A stretch of 64,000 nt of DNA from Tetragonia tetragonoides (Eukaryota > Streptophyta > Magnoliopsida > Caryophyllales > Aizoaceae): the NCBI GenBank assembly GCA_038025085.1, contig CM076151.1:7879001-7943000 (forward strand), read 5' to 3'. Position 1 is the first letter of the stretch. The number at the start of each line of letters is the position of its first letter. Below, one piece after another: positions 1-11,236 of this stretch. Below the pieces are notes generated by a model, which saw only the letters and a program-made list of their open reading frames with translations, was not told the DNA's origin and searched no databases. The translations under genes and the position numbers were made by a program.

Positions 1-275
1 AATCGATCTGTACTGTCATTGTTGAACACCATGGATGAAATGGTGAATTATTGATGATAGCAAATGTTTATCGAATTCGCGGTTCAGTATACTCAATACT
101 ATCAGAAGAGGTTTTTTAAGGTCAAATGTGTGAACTCATGCAGAGCTGTATGAGGCTAATAATTCAAAAATAAAAAATGATGAAATATTTTTAGTACTAA
201 TATAAAAAGGGAAAAAAGATGCCTGCAATGCTGTAGGTTGCAATATAAAGAGAATCACATAGCCTATAGGACATT

Positions 276-455
276 TAGGCCCTATTCTCTTCAACGGAAT
301 GGTGCGGGACGGTGAGGAACAGAACGGCGCCGCGCGGATAATTCAAAAATATGTGAGACAAAATGAAGTACAGAATGCGGCGCAGAACGGAACGGAACGG
401 AACGGAACGAACGGAACGGAATGCAGCATGGAATCGATGAAAGAACAGGGCCTTA
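276..455. mobile_element. Small non-autonomous TIR element (MITE-like)
   Basis: The ends are imperfect inverted repeats: TAGGCCCTATTCTCTTCA at the left matches the complement of the right end (GAAAGAACAGGGCCTTA). The interior is unusually GC-rich for this neighbourhood and carries a run of GGAAC pentamers at about 388-420. I see no clear target-site duplication, so the superfamily is open. A similar terminus (GTTCTTTTC after a short GC-rich start) occurs in the element at 57,922. The two short open frames inside it are by-products of the pentamer repeat. Confidence 0.5.
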
Positions 456-2139
456 CACGTGTAAATAGAGTACAAAAACAAGCACAACATAGAACAGATT
501 AGATGAGTTAGGACTTGGGCAAACATGTGCTTAATGGAGGTAGTGCTAGAGGTGCAACATAGAATAAGTCATAAGCAATATTATGATCATCAGATTGTCT
601 AAAAAAAACTGTAAGTAATGTAGAGGAGAAAAGGTGGAAATCACGTATTAGCATATACTTGTATTTCGGATTTAGACAGCAGATATCAGGATTCAGTAAT
701 CAGCTTTTTATATTCATGAGAAACTAGCTATGATTCTTATAATTTCTCTTAAGATTGGTACTCCATTAGAGGCCAATAAAATCGCAGAAAAACTTGTATA
801 AGATAGTCTTAGAATAAGAAAACGGACATGGACCTGCGACACATAAAATACCGATTTTGGACCTGTGATTAGTTGATTACTGGCCTGAAATCTGTTTTCC
901 TGTGCAATTAAATTAATCGTTTTTATAAGCTTGAATTATTTTTCCAGTAGGTAAATCTGTACAGCTCATAATATAAGGCATGGATGCAAAGCATGCAGCA
1001 AAGGTACTATAAAACAGAATTTGACAAGCTGGCCAGCATATTTGATGTTTTGATGTTTCTCACATCTTTCTTTAAGCTCAGCAAACAGGTAAATTGCCAG
1101 TTCTAGTAAAACTACTCCACAAGAATGATGTACAGATAACCCTCACATGCAATTAGATTCATGACCAGTATCAGATAACGGGTGTGTTCGGGTTCTTTTC
1201 CACTTATTCGATCAGTAGTTAAGTAGTGATATTCAATTCAATTTGGTTTTAGCGCCATTTTGTTTCTCTCATACATAACTTGTTAGTTTAAATTTAAGTT
1301 CAATGTTATTCCGTTCACTTAAGTGAAGTTCCAATTCTATACAAACTCGACATCTTAAAACTGGGTACAATAATTAATATCTTAAATGTCTTAATAGCCT
1401 TCGATCAGAACAAAAAATACCAGCAGTAATAAGAGCTCTCCACACTGAGTTGAAGATTTTGGTTGGAACTTAACTTTGAACATCTAAAATCTTACCGGTA
1501 CCAGTTTCCAGTGAAAAGATGAACGCCTTGCTCTTTTCTCCACAAGTCATAAAAGCTAAGACCAACAATCCTTAACCTTATAATTAGGGAATTAGTGACA
1601 AGTCTGACAACACTATCGTGTCAAACTCACGTCCTCTTTAGGATGTGTTCTTTTTCACATACTTGATAATTAGTTTAATTCGGTAAATTTTCAAATTAAC
1701 CTAGTATTTCAACTCCACATCTGGTTAGAAAACAAAATAACTTCACGGACAGTATCTGCAGTCTGCACCCTCACGAGTCTTGCCCCTATATCCAGATTCC
1801 AAAGGCAGACAGATTTACCACAGGCAGTGCTTTTATATTATTACCATACTTCACCCCTGCAAAACTTTGTACTAATCAAATCTACCCATTTCTTCCCCCA
1901 ATCTCTCTCCTCACAGGCTCTAACTTCCCGAGCGCTTCTGTTGTGCTGCACATGAGCGTCCAGCGCATTTTGTGAGCCGTTAGATCTGTGTTTTGATCTC
2001 AGCCCTTTATTTTATTTGTTGCTTTTTAACTTATTACTTGCTAGCTTACTCCACACCAAGTCACTCTTAATTTGTCAAGATGGTCCACCATACAAATTGA
2101 CTGGTTTACCAAATAAAATTAATGATCCACCAAAAGTTT
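456..2139. other. Intergenic DNA, no gene recognised
   Basis: AT-rich DNA with no convincing coding frame on either strand. A phrase resembling GTGTGTTCTTTTTCACTTA occurs near 1,181-1,210 and 1,640-1,665 and again, inverted, near 27,050-27,080. This suggests fragments of one dispersed repeat family. Confidence 0.5.
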
Positions 2140-2785
2140 ACATAGTATACCAATTCACCACACTCTTACTTCATTATATCATCTACTCATTTATAAAAAA
2201 ACTACCACTTGCTCCATGTAAGTCATATCTTCAATCTCAAAATTATTTCATTCGTTTGGTTGACCAACTGATTTTTTTGGTGCACTAACCTATATGCGCA
2301 ATTACTCCATATCATCAGTTTCTACTCCATCCCAACAATGAAATACACCATTTCATTATACTTTTACTTCGTCTTTCCATCTACCCAATTATAAAAAAAC
2401 TATCACTTACTCCATCTAAGTCAAATCTTCAATCTCAGGATTATTTCTTTCGTTTTGGTCGACCAACTGATTTTTTTGGTGCACCACCCTATATGCTAAA
2501 ATACTCTATATCATCGGTTTCTACCCCATCCCAACAATGAAATACACCGTTTTATCATACTTTTACTTCGTCTTACCATTTATCCGATTATAAAAAATTA
2601 TCACTTACTTCATGTTTCTAAATTATTTACTCCACTTCATCATGAAAATATACCTTATAGGCAAGTTTCTACTCCAAATTACAAGTCATATTTTCAATTT
2701 TAAAACTATTTTATTTGTTTGGTCGACCAATTGATTTTTGGTGCACCAATTATTTTTTTTGGTGCACCAATTGAGCTTTTTTTTT
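2140..2785. repeat. Tandem array, about 199-bp unit, roughly three degenerate copies
   Basis: The phrase ATAAAAAAACTAYCACTTRCTCC recurs near 2,193 and 2,391 and, degenerate, near 2,591. GACCAACTGATTTTTTTGGTGCAC recurs at about 2,262 and 2,461, with a derived copy near 2,725. The spacing is 198-200 bp for the first copies and longer at the last, which carries extra bases. An open frame at 2,016-2,288 is a chance product of the repeat. Confidence 0.75.
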
Positions 2786-3398
2786 CATTTTTGTTGTTTC
2801 CGGTTACCAAAACCGGCTACTACCCTTTAAAATTCAATGCACATATATCTTACACACAAAAAATAAATGCACGGGACGGTGCTGTGCAGCATAACATAAT
2901 TGGCCCTAACTTCCCCCATCCTACTCCCAGTCTGTCACACTGACAAACTTTCTGTCCCAGATGCCTGATTGCTAAGGTACAGGGGACCAACACCACTGAA
3001 GTTTACAATGATTAGAAACTCAACAATAATTCTCTTAAATAAATGCAATTTTGGCAGCTCACTTTAATACTCTCAGATGCTTACACAAAGAACAATAATA
3101 AAAACTGTTAAATATTTCCGTGATTCCAGTTTGTACAACCCAAAGGTACAAACACTATTTTCCGCATTTACGCATTACACATAAGTTAATATGGAATTCA
3201 TGCTCTTCCTCCCCTCCCACCACCAACAGCTAAGTATGACAAATTCAACAGCAAATAAACAAATTATAATCTGACAATTTGACATCCCCCAAATTAATCA
3301 GAAACCCCCCACTAAAAAGAATTTATCCAAAACAAAATACCAATTAAGCTGACATCTAACAAGGGGTTTCCCTTTGTTCCCTTATCTGTAACAATGAA
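2786..3398. other. 3' flank of the KCS gene
   Basis: AT-rich DNA downstream of the KCS stop codon on the minus strand. It should contain the 3'UTR and polyadenylation site, but I cannot place a cleavage site. No other gene is seen. Confidence 0.4.
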
Positions 3399-4642
3399 TT
3401 AAGCAGCAATTTGAACAGGATACCTGTCAATGCATTCCAACCAAGGACTCTTAGGTGAAGGCTTAACAGTCCTAAGCGCTTGCCAAACCGCGCTATTACA
3501 CTTAAACCCAGACCCAAATGCAATCTGCCACACCCGGTGCCCTTTCCTCATTCTCCCCTTAGCCTCAATGTACCCGAGCTCGTACCAAATGGAGCTCGAA
3601 CTCGTGTTCCCAAACCTATGCAATGTCATCCTAGACGCCTCAACATGGGTAGTACTTAACTGCAAATTCTTCTCCAGCTCATCAATCACTGCCCTACCTC
3701 CAGCATGGATACAAAAATGCTCAAATGCCAGCTTAAAGTCTGGAATATAAGGCTTAAGCTTTGCATTTACGAGCTTTCGAGCAACAAGTGTAGCAAAGAA
3801 CAACAATTGCTCACTAACTGGAAGCACCAAGGGTCCTAAGGTGGTTATATTTGTCTTGAGGGTGTCACCAGCTATAGCCATTAGGTCTTTTGAAAGCGAA
3901 ACCCCAGTCTTCCCTGCATCATCTTGCTCTTGGTACACGCACCGAAATGCCTTGTCGTCCGCACCCCTGTGGGTTCGGACGACATGGACTAACCGGTACT
4001 TGGCTCTCCCCTTATCAGACGGCTTATTAGACAATAAAACAGCCGACCCGCCTACTCGAAAAAGGCAGTTGGGGATCAGCATTGCCTTTTTGTTACCAAA
4101 GTACCAGTTTTGAGTGATATTCTCAGTGCTTACAACAACAGCACACGTGTTCCGGTGCACTTGTAGGAGGTCTTTGGCGAGGTCGATAGCGATTACCCCG
4201 GCGGAACAACCCATTCCCCCAAGGTTAAAGCTCCGGATGTTGCCCCTAAGTTTATACCTGAAAAACATAAAGGAAGATTTATGAATAAAAGACAAATTTT
4301 AAGGCAAAATCGTCACATTCGGTCTTAAAATGCTCGACCTCCCAATAAAAAGTTTCTGGCTCCACCACGAAATTGGCCAATGGCTCAACATGACCAAAAA
4401 ACTTCAAGGGAATGTGAAAAGGCAACATATCCTGTTATCAAAACACCCAAAAACTTCTACCACCTAACATTCATATGCATATCACTTTATCAGTACAATT
4501 ATTACTTATCGTTTGTTTGACTTTTGGGTGAAATTTTGCTAATTTTGTTCATCCTCAAAATAAAATTTATATCAATTCATAACTTAATTTTATTGCTAGG
4601 TTAAGTTTAACACATTTATAAGATTACCATTTTAGTTTTCAC

Positions 4643-4693
<51 letters not shown>

Positions 4694-5618
4694 GGAAAAT
4701 ATTTAAAGTTCTGCCTAAATGACAACAAAAAGTAAAGTATTCAATACACTCTTAAAGGTTTTATGATTTTATTTATATTCCTCTATTAGTCCTTTCATTC
4801 TCTAATAAAGTATTAGCAAACAATTTTTACAAAGCTAAAATAGTAGTACCTACATTATTAGGATTAAAAGGTGGTGTGATTACACTTTTCTAAACATTTT
4901 ATTAGGACATATTACTCATATTATACTCATTCAACCCAAAATGACCGATATTAAGGAACGGAGGGAGTAGTATATACCTATTAATAATCATAGCCGAAAG
5001 GGAAGGTGTAGGATTAAACAAGCTGCAATTAACCACCAATATACCAATATCCTTAGGCTTAACCCCAGTATTAGCAAACATGTTATCAATGGCACCAAAC
5101 ATGACTTGTTCAGCTTCCTCACGCGCCGCCTGCATCGACGGGCGGGGCGGGACGGAGTGCATAGCTTCCGGCACCACGGTCTCCTCACCGAGCCCGGAAC
5201 GTTCTAGAATCTTCCTTTGAAACTCAAGCGATGACTCATCAAAGTCCCCAGTTAAACGTGAATGTTCCACAAAATCCTTGAACCGGACTTTAAGATGAGC
5301 CGGAGGATGATAAAGTGAAAAATCAACCAAATAGACCGGTCTAGGCCGGGTCATAAAATAAGCTGTGGATCCAAATACTAATATTATGGAACATATTATA
5401 ACGCTCACTAAATTATATTGAAGGTGTAGCCATAAATGGTAAATATCATCATATTGCATTTGGGAAACTTGGATTATAATGACTGACATTAATGGGATTA
5501 AACAGAGGGTTAAGAGGTGAGAGATTAAGTAATGGTAACCAAGTTTGACGTATTTGAGGTTTACACTGTTGAGAAAATCTGGTAAACGGCGTGTTTGGTG
5601 GATCTGTATTTCAGCCAT
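3399..5618 (-). CDS. KCS: 3-ketoacyl-CoA synthase (KCS11/KCS4-like), two exons
   Basis: This is the condensing enzyme of the ER fatty-acid elongase. It joins malonyl-CoA to a long acyl-CoA in making very-long-chain fatty acids for waxes and lipids. Exon 1 is 5618-4978 and exon 2 is 4257-3399. The junction (AG|GTATAT to TTTCAG|G) splits one Arg codon and gives 499 residues, the usual family length. Two hydrophobic segments (residues about 27-47 and 62-84) are the N-terminal membrane anchor. The FAE1/CUT1 domain follows, with the active-site Cys in GGMGCSAG (about residue 231). The late [13 protein letters not shown] segment holds the catalytic His and Asn. The C-terminus is complete. The start is the first in-frame ATG, ahead of [15 protein letters not shown]. 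Closest remembered relatives are Arabidopsis KCS11/KCS4. Which paralogue and chain length is not decidable from sequence. Confidence 0.93.
4646..4691. repeat. (AAT)n microsatellite in the KCS intron
   Basis: About 15 uninterrupted ATA/AAT triplets lie inside the 720-bp KCS intron (4258-4977). Confidence 0.95.
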
Positions 5619-6115
5619 TTGGGTTGGTTTTTTTGGGGGTTAATTGAAATGGGTTTTGGTTAATTTGTGGAGATTTTAAGGGGTTTGGGTGTTTTTTGAG
5701 AGTGTGTATTAATGGTGGTGGGAAAATAGAGAAAAATGTGATAAAAATGGAGATCTGAGGTTTTGACTTCTTTTTTTTTGGAGAGAGAGAGAGAAACAGA
5801 GTTGCAGAAAAATGAGACAATAAGAAGAAGATACTGCAAACTCTGCTCTCTTTTTTTTTTTTTTTTTTTTTGGTTTCTCTCCCTCCCTCTCTCTCTGTTT
5901 TTCAGCCCTTTTCTGAACTTCTGATGTGTCTTTCTCTCTCCTGTTTCTGGGTTTTTTGTGAGAGGACTGAGGAGAGAGAGGAGAGAGAAAGAGGAGAGAG
6001 AGAGATGATTGAAGGAATAATGAGATGAATGATATGCTGGTAAAGGAAGCAGCCTGTGGGTGTGTTTGGCTTTGCCTCTTTTCGGGGAATATTTTAAGAC
6101 CAACCTGGCTAAGGA
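5619..6115 (-). promoter_or_regulatory. KCS 5' leader/promoter with GA/CT-rich tracts
   Basis: Upstream of the KCS start codon the minus strand reads as long GA-rich stretches, including a run of about 22 T on the plus strand at 5,850-5,872 and (GA)n at 5,970-6,005. Such tracts are common in plant 5'UTRs and core promoters. The open frames here (Lys/Arg/Glu-rich) come from the simple sequence. No TATA box is identified with confidence. Confidence 0.45.
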
Positions 6116-6438
6116 AATGATAATACTGGTAAATGGTAATAATTATTTAAGGTAAGAGAGAGAAAGGGAGAGAATTTCTCTGTTTCTGTAATTTGATTTG
6201 ATTATATTAACACGGTCAAGTAGTCCATTGGAAGACTACAAAAACTTGGTTACATAACTATTACATGATTTAGATCTAATCTTCATAATATTGTATATGT
6301 ATATGCTTTGTGGATTAACTTACTAGTTACTATCATCTTTGCGTTCAAATTAAGTAATTTAGACTAACATCAATATCAATCCAGACTACAGAGTATCAGT
6401 ATGCCACGTCTAACATCAATATCAATCAAGACGAGCGC

Positions 6439-6439
<1 letters not shown>

Positions 6440-6472
<33 letters not shown>
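6440..6472. repeat. A33 homopolymer
   Basis: Thirty-three consecutive A residues follow GACGAGCGCC. The phrase ATCAATATCAAT occurs three times around it (about 6,371, 6,416 and 6,476). It may be a retroposed tail or slippage product, and its true length is unreliable in most sequencing data. Confidence 0.85.
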
Positions 6473-6475
<3 letters not shown>

Positions 6476-7945
6476 ATCAATATCAATTCCAATGTTTTCA
6501 AAGAGACTCGTGGTAGGATTGATAACCTAAATGAAAGTAATTAATGTTTCACATAAATTTATATTCTAGTTATATTTATAATTATATTCGACTTTTTACC
6601 ACTTGATGGGTGATTTTATAAAAATCTTAATTATTGAAAATGTGAATAGTTATCATATACGTAGTATTAGTTTATCGCATACTCTTTTTGTTATATGTTA
6701 GATATAGTATGAAGTTAAAGATAAAGTAATGCCTTTTTTTCTCTTTTCAGTATTCCCCTCTCCCTCTTTTTTTTCTTCTTTTTTTTTCACAATAACTAAC
6801 CTAAAGGCGTCCTCAAAGTTACATATTAATCTCATGTATGGGCATTGTCATAGCTGATAGGAGGCCTCATGTTGAAGCGGCCTAATAAAATACTCTATTT
6901 TTTTTCCTGATTATTAGATCCTAATTGAATTATATTGTTGGTGTAGTATACACAAATATATCTAAACATCTAGTGTCTATCTCTCTCCTCCTTCTTACGC
7001 CCCTTTAAATTTTATGGGATAGTATGAATGCGTGGGAGAGAAGAGAGATAGACACAACATATGTTCTCGATGAAGAAAGTGAAGGTACTGAAGGTCTGAA
7101 ACTACATGTTATGATAAAGTACAGGTTGCCGCCCATGTACAAGTTCAACCTTCCCTACCGCAATATGCCATTATAATGGACCTTCAATCAAGGGCTCCAC
7201 CATTGAAAGCAGAGGCCATCAATGAAATACGAGTAACAATCTAGGACTAGGATATGTCTTTTGTGTACTGTAGTGCCGGAGGGGCAAGTGGGCAACCCAG
7301 CTGGACAAGGAAAATCTACATGGTGGAAAGATGGCCCAAAGCCCAAAATAGTCCGAAATTCAACGAGGCCGCGTCAAATGAGTTTTTGTAATTCTTATTT
7401 TTTATAATTTTTTTGTCTCAAATTATACAAGGTTACACGAATGCGGGATACTGCATTTTCAAAATTTCTAGAATACGGATATGGCAAAAATATAATAAAA
7501 ATATATGATACGTATCGGGTGTGTATTCTCAAGTATCGGACATGTATATTAGAAGTATCGATATCCAAAATGTATCGGATACGAGATACTGTTATTGAAC
7601 CAGGTATCAATGTAACCTACTATTTTACTCACATTAGTTACAAAACACTCATATAATTTGAAATGAAGAAAGTAATTTGTAGGGTGTACTATATCTACAG
7701 TCTATATATGGTACAGGTGAAAAGTTTGACCCAATTCGAATACCAATTTTCTTAAGACCCAACCTAAAATTGGGCCTGCTAATGGCCTGAATCCGAACCC
7801 ACCGGAAATTTGTATGACAAGAGCTATCACCCAATATCCTTACATAAACCCGACCGGACCAGTGTACCTGTTAACCATTAACATACATCAAACTATTTCT
7901 CTCTTCCCATTTTTATCTAGCTAATTTCATCAGTCATCGTCTCAA
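6473..7945. other. Intergenic DNA with a short inverted repeat
   Basis: No gene is recognised. At 6,974-6,990 TGTCTATCTCTCTCC is mirrored by GGAGAG...AGATAGACAC at 7,034-7,055, giving a small foldback. The same TCTATCTCTCTCC motif occurs in the large palindrome at 63.4 kb, so this may be a relic of that family. Confidence 0.45.
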
Positions 7946-7949
7946 TTTC

Positions 7950-8035
7950 TCATTACTTCTGAGCCAAACCATTCACAAATCAGCCATCAGTGAAGGGTTC
8001 CTGTCGGCCCGCAGCTAACAGAATCCTGATCGACG
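7950..8035 (+). other. Probable 5'UTR exon of the 93-residue protein gene
   Basis: A CT-rich leader ends in CGACG|GTATCTCTCTCTC, a good donor followed by the typical start of a plant leader intron. The matching acceptor would be TTTTTTCAG|AAGC, ending at 10,621, 15 bases before the start codon at 10,637. Assignment to that gene rests only on these two sites. The exon could instead belong to the ARV1-like copy at 9.5 kb. Confidence 0.4.
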
Positions 8036-9548
8036 GTATCTCTCTCTCTCATCACTTCTCTTTTCTTTTCTTGGATTGTTTGATTTCTTTCGAATCTTAA
8101 TTCTAGGGTTTCGATTTGGGCATTGAAATAGGAATTAGGGTTTTCTTCTTTTAGTATTTGTTTGAATTGATAATTCGTAAACTGCTATGTTGATTATGCT
8201 TGGCATATGTGCTGATTTGCATTTTTTTATTTTAGTTTTGAAATTGAAAAAAAGGCAAGCTAGGGGGCTACAAATTTATTTTGGTTTATCAAATTTGATT
8301 TATTAACATTTACTTATTTGGACAACGGCTACATGTTCAGTTAATGTTTACTTACTTTGATGTATATTAATTTACATGATTATTATTCTTCAATTGATAA
8401 ATTACATAATTGACTAATTTTTCATTATTATCAAATGACAACATTTTGAACCAATGTTGTATACTCTACAGTATTATTTTGCTTTTGGTGGATTTTGTTG
8501 TGCCCCCAACGGAATTTTTTTCCTGGATTCATCATCCACTCTTGATGAAGAGTATTGGTTCCTTTAAATTAAGATATCACATTTATATTGAATATTTCAA
8601 GAGGTTGTGAGAACTGAGAAGTGGGTATAATCTTAGAAGATTCATTTTACTCATAGTTTAATTAGCTCAACCTTGCAAGTTCCTTCCACTCTGCTTTCTT
8701 GTGCTGCACCTTCGCTTCCAAATAGCATATCCGTAATAGATGAATAGCCAAACAAGATACCAACATTTCGTAAGAGTTCTACAGAGAAAGAACGAGCAAT
8801 ATTTACAGGAAATAATAGTAAAAGGACATGGTAGAAAGCAATAGGAGGATAGAGAAGTCATTCATAATGCAATGCCATTTATATGAATTCCAATACAACA
8901 TGTTTTAGTGCCACTTGAAGTGTCAATATGGTGATGGTAGTACTAATACTTTGGGTTGGAATGGAGAATCTGATTGACCTAGGTTCAATTACAACTAAGC
9001 TTGATTGAGGCAGGCGGCCTTATATTAAGTAACTTAGATCAGTCGATGTCCTTGATCTGATATTGATGTGGAGACGTTTGTACTGTCAGTTGTTTGACGG
9101 AAGTTTTTTCTTCCGGGGTGGGGGTGGGGGGGTGGAAGTTTGAGGGGAAAAAAGGAAAACTCATCCCTTTCTATATAGAACTTAGAAGAGCCAAACACAG
9201 AGAGGAAGAGGGAATTAAGTTAGTTTCCCTCCTCTCCGATTCCCCATTTTGGTCTTTTACCTTGCTAAATACAGTACAACACCTTAGTCATGGAGTTCAT
9301 TGCCTAGGCAAGGCATTTGCGCAGTTGCTAACTTAATAGAGTAGTTGCACTAGTTTTTTTGCTTCTTGTTTTCACTCTTACTCTTATTTACTCCACTCTC
9401 TAAACTTCCAAAACAGACCCTGAACAGTGCATCTGACGCCGTCTGCTGTACAAAATTCTTATTTCCTGGCTGTGGGTTTCACTCCGACTCTTCAATCAAG
9501 GTACAATTTGATAGATTCCAGCTGCCAGGGGACAAAAATAGTGCCCAA

Positions 9549-10219
9549 ATGGACTTGCGATGTGTGAAGTGTGGTCACAGGGTTGAAAAGCTGTACATTC
9601 AATACTCACCAGGAAATATTCGATTAGTAAAATGTGACAATTGCAAATCAATTGCGAACGAGTACATAGAGTGTGAGATAATGATTCTCATCATTGATCT
9701 GATCCTTCACAGACCTAAAGCTTACTGGCACCTGCTCTTCAATTTGCTTCCTCGCAAAACCCTGGATTTTAACGCCTTACTGTTTAAATCATCTCTGGGT
9801 TTCCTGTTCCTCGATGCTTACAAGATGTGGATTTTGAGTGGGAAATCAAAAGAATGGTTTAGTTTAACCCTGGGATTGAAGATCTTAGCAAATGGCCTTT
9901 TTGGGAATTTCGCGTTTCTCTGTGTTCTCTTTGCGTTGTCTAGAAGATTGTTGGATTTCGTTGAGGGGTTTTGTGGGTATAAAGATGTTTTGCTGGCAAT
10001 GGTTGTTTCAAGTTACTTGAAGGTTTATATGTTGGCCATGGTGGTGTGGGATTCCCCTACTTCAGTGGTTTACATTATTGATTTTTGTTTATTATGTCAT
10101 CAAATCTAGTTGCTTTGAGGGTGATCACCAAATCATCTTTTAGGAGATGCGCTGGGGTGTGCCTTGGTGCTCATGCTCTGAAGTTCTTTGTAAATTGGGT
10201 ACTCAAAGAAACGGGATGA
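9549..10219 (+). pseudogene. ARV1: ARV1-like lipid-homeostasis protein, intronless and frameshifted (probable retrocopy)
   Basis: ARV1 is an ER membrane protein involved in sterol and sphingolipid distribution. From the ATG at 9,549 the frame encodes the ARV1 zinc-binding start (CVKCGH, then KCDNC), the signature YIQYSPGNIRL and YIECEIMILIIDLILHRPK, and several hydrophobic segments, for about 186 residues to 10,109. The conserved C-terminal segment (SSNLVALRVITKS, then GVCLGAHALKFF) continues from 10,097 in a different frame and stops at 10,219, so one small indel lies near 10,090-10,097. Plant ARV1 genes, as I remember them, have many introns, yet here the whole domain is one block. That suggests reverse transcription of an mRNA. 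I see no poly(A) tail. The copy sits on the same strand inside the presumed leader intron of the next gene. A sequencing error in a real gene is the main alternative. Confidence 0.7.
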
Positions 10220-10636
10220 TGTAGCTGTATCTTTAATTTCTTCAAGTGAGTTTACTATTCATATGTATAAAGTAGCATGTGTTTTACTAGAACTTAGAGC
10301 CTTGTTCACATTTCTTCCCCTTTTCTCTTACTACTTCAAGCTTTTAAGTACTTTTATATGTTCTACTTGAGAGGATTTTAGCTTGCTTAGTTTCCTTAAT
10401 CTTCAGACTCTATAACAAACAAATTACAAGATTGTTTTTTTCCCCTAATTATTTATGGAAATTTCTATTCACTGAAGAATAGTGTTTTGACGGTAGCCCT
10501 AGATTTTCTATTTTCAGAAGAGGATCCATGCATCTACAAACAAATTGTTCTAGGATGATTGGCTTCATAATAGTGGCATAGTCATCTAAAAAACCATTGA
10601 ATGCATATTCTATTTTTTCAGAAGCAATTGACTGAC

Positions 10637-11007
10637 ATGGAATCACAGAAGAGTCAGGCTGAAACAAAACCTTCTGCTGCTCCACCAACCCCGACAGTCA
10701 CTTCATGTCGGAGGAAGAAGAACGAAGATGCGAATCTCCTCGAGGATATAAAAGACCACATTGATGAGTTTATCCATGCTTCTGTAGATGAACACAAGAC
10801 CTGCTTTACAAAAACCATTCAGAAGGTTAATTTTCCGTATTGTTCTCATACTACATTGTACAATGATGCTTTCATGTATGTACTTAACTCTTCAAATTCT
10901 TTTGTCAAGGGCAGATGTTTGGAATGTCGAAGATAGTGGCACAAAGGAGTGCTGAGCAGCAGGAAGTAGAGAGTGTTCTACCACTTCAAACAACAGTTGC
11001 CATGTAG
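10637..11007 (+). CDS. Small plant-specific protein of unknown function, two exons
   Basis: Exon 1 is 10637-10825 and exon 2 is 10915-11007. The junction AAG|GTTAAT to GGGCAG|ATG is in phase 0 and gives 93 residues. The N-terminus is Ser/Pro-rich (MESQKSQAETKPSAAPP). The middle is a charged, probably helical segment (NLLEDIKDHIDEFIHASVDEH) leading to KTCFTKTIQK, and exon 2 continues MFGMSKIVAQRS. No signal peptide or membrane segment is visible, so it is likely soluble. I recall similar small uncharacterised proteins in Arabidopsis but cannot name a function. The start is the first ATG after the acceptor at 10,621. Retaining the intron would replace the C-terminal 30 residues. Confidence 0.75.
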
Positions 11008-11085
11008 ACCGACTGAGAGTACCAGTCATGTTTGTTTTGTAAGCTGTTGAAGGTGTTCAACATTCTTGCATTTTGAACAATTAAT

Positions 11086-11236
11086 TTATTGTGGATGGAT
11101 CTTGTGAATGGAAAAACTGCTTAGTGGGAGCACTTTACTCCTTTATGAGCCAACCCGGTGCGAACAGGATTAGTCTTGGCCCAAAGGGCTTGGGTGAACC
11201 TGTGGTCAAACCAAAAAAAAATTATTGTGGATGGAT
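11086..11236 (+). mobile_element. tRNA-derived SINE with perfect 15-bp target-site duplication
   Basis: The body is 11,101-11,221, ending in a short A-tail (CCAAAAAAAAA). It is flanked by the identical 15-mer TTATTGTGGATGGAT at 11,086-11,100 and 11,222-11,236. Inside are a box A-like GCTTAGTGGGAGC (about 11,119) and a box B-like CCGGTGCGAACAGG (about 11,155), the internal pol III promoter layout of a SINE. It landed about 80 bp past the stop codon of the 93-residue gene, so probably in its 3'UTR or just downstream. A degenerate relative is at about 37,493-37,552. Confidence 0.85.

Noticed and set aside
5611..6103. Two Lys/Ser-rich open frames upstream of KCS
   Set aside because: They arise from GA/CT-rich leader sequence. 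No family resemblance and no splice support.
9366..9548. N-terminal extension of the ARV1-like frame
   Set aside because: The frame is open but has no ATG before 9,549, and the extra residues do not resemble ARV1.
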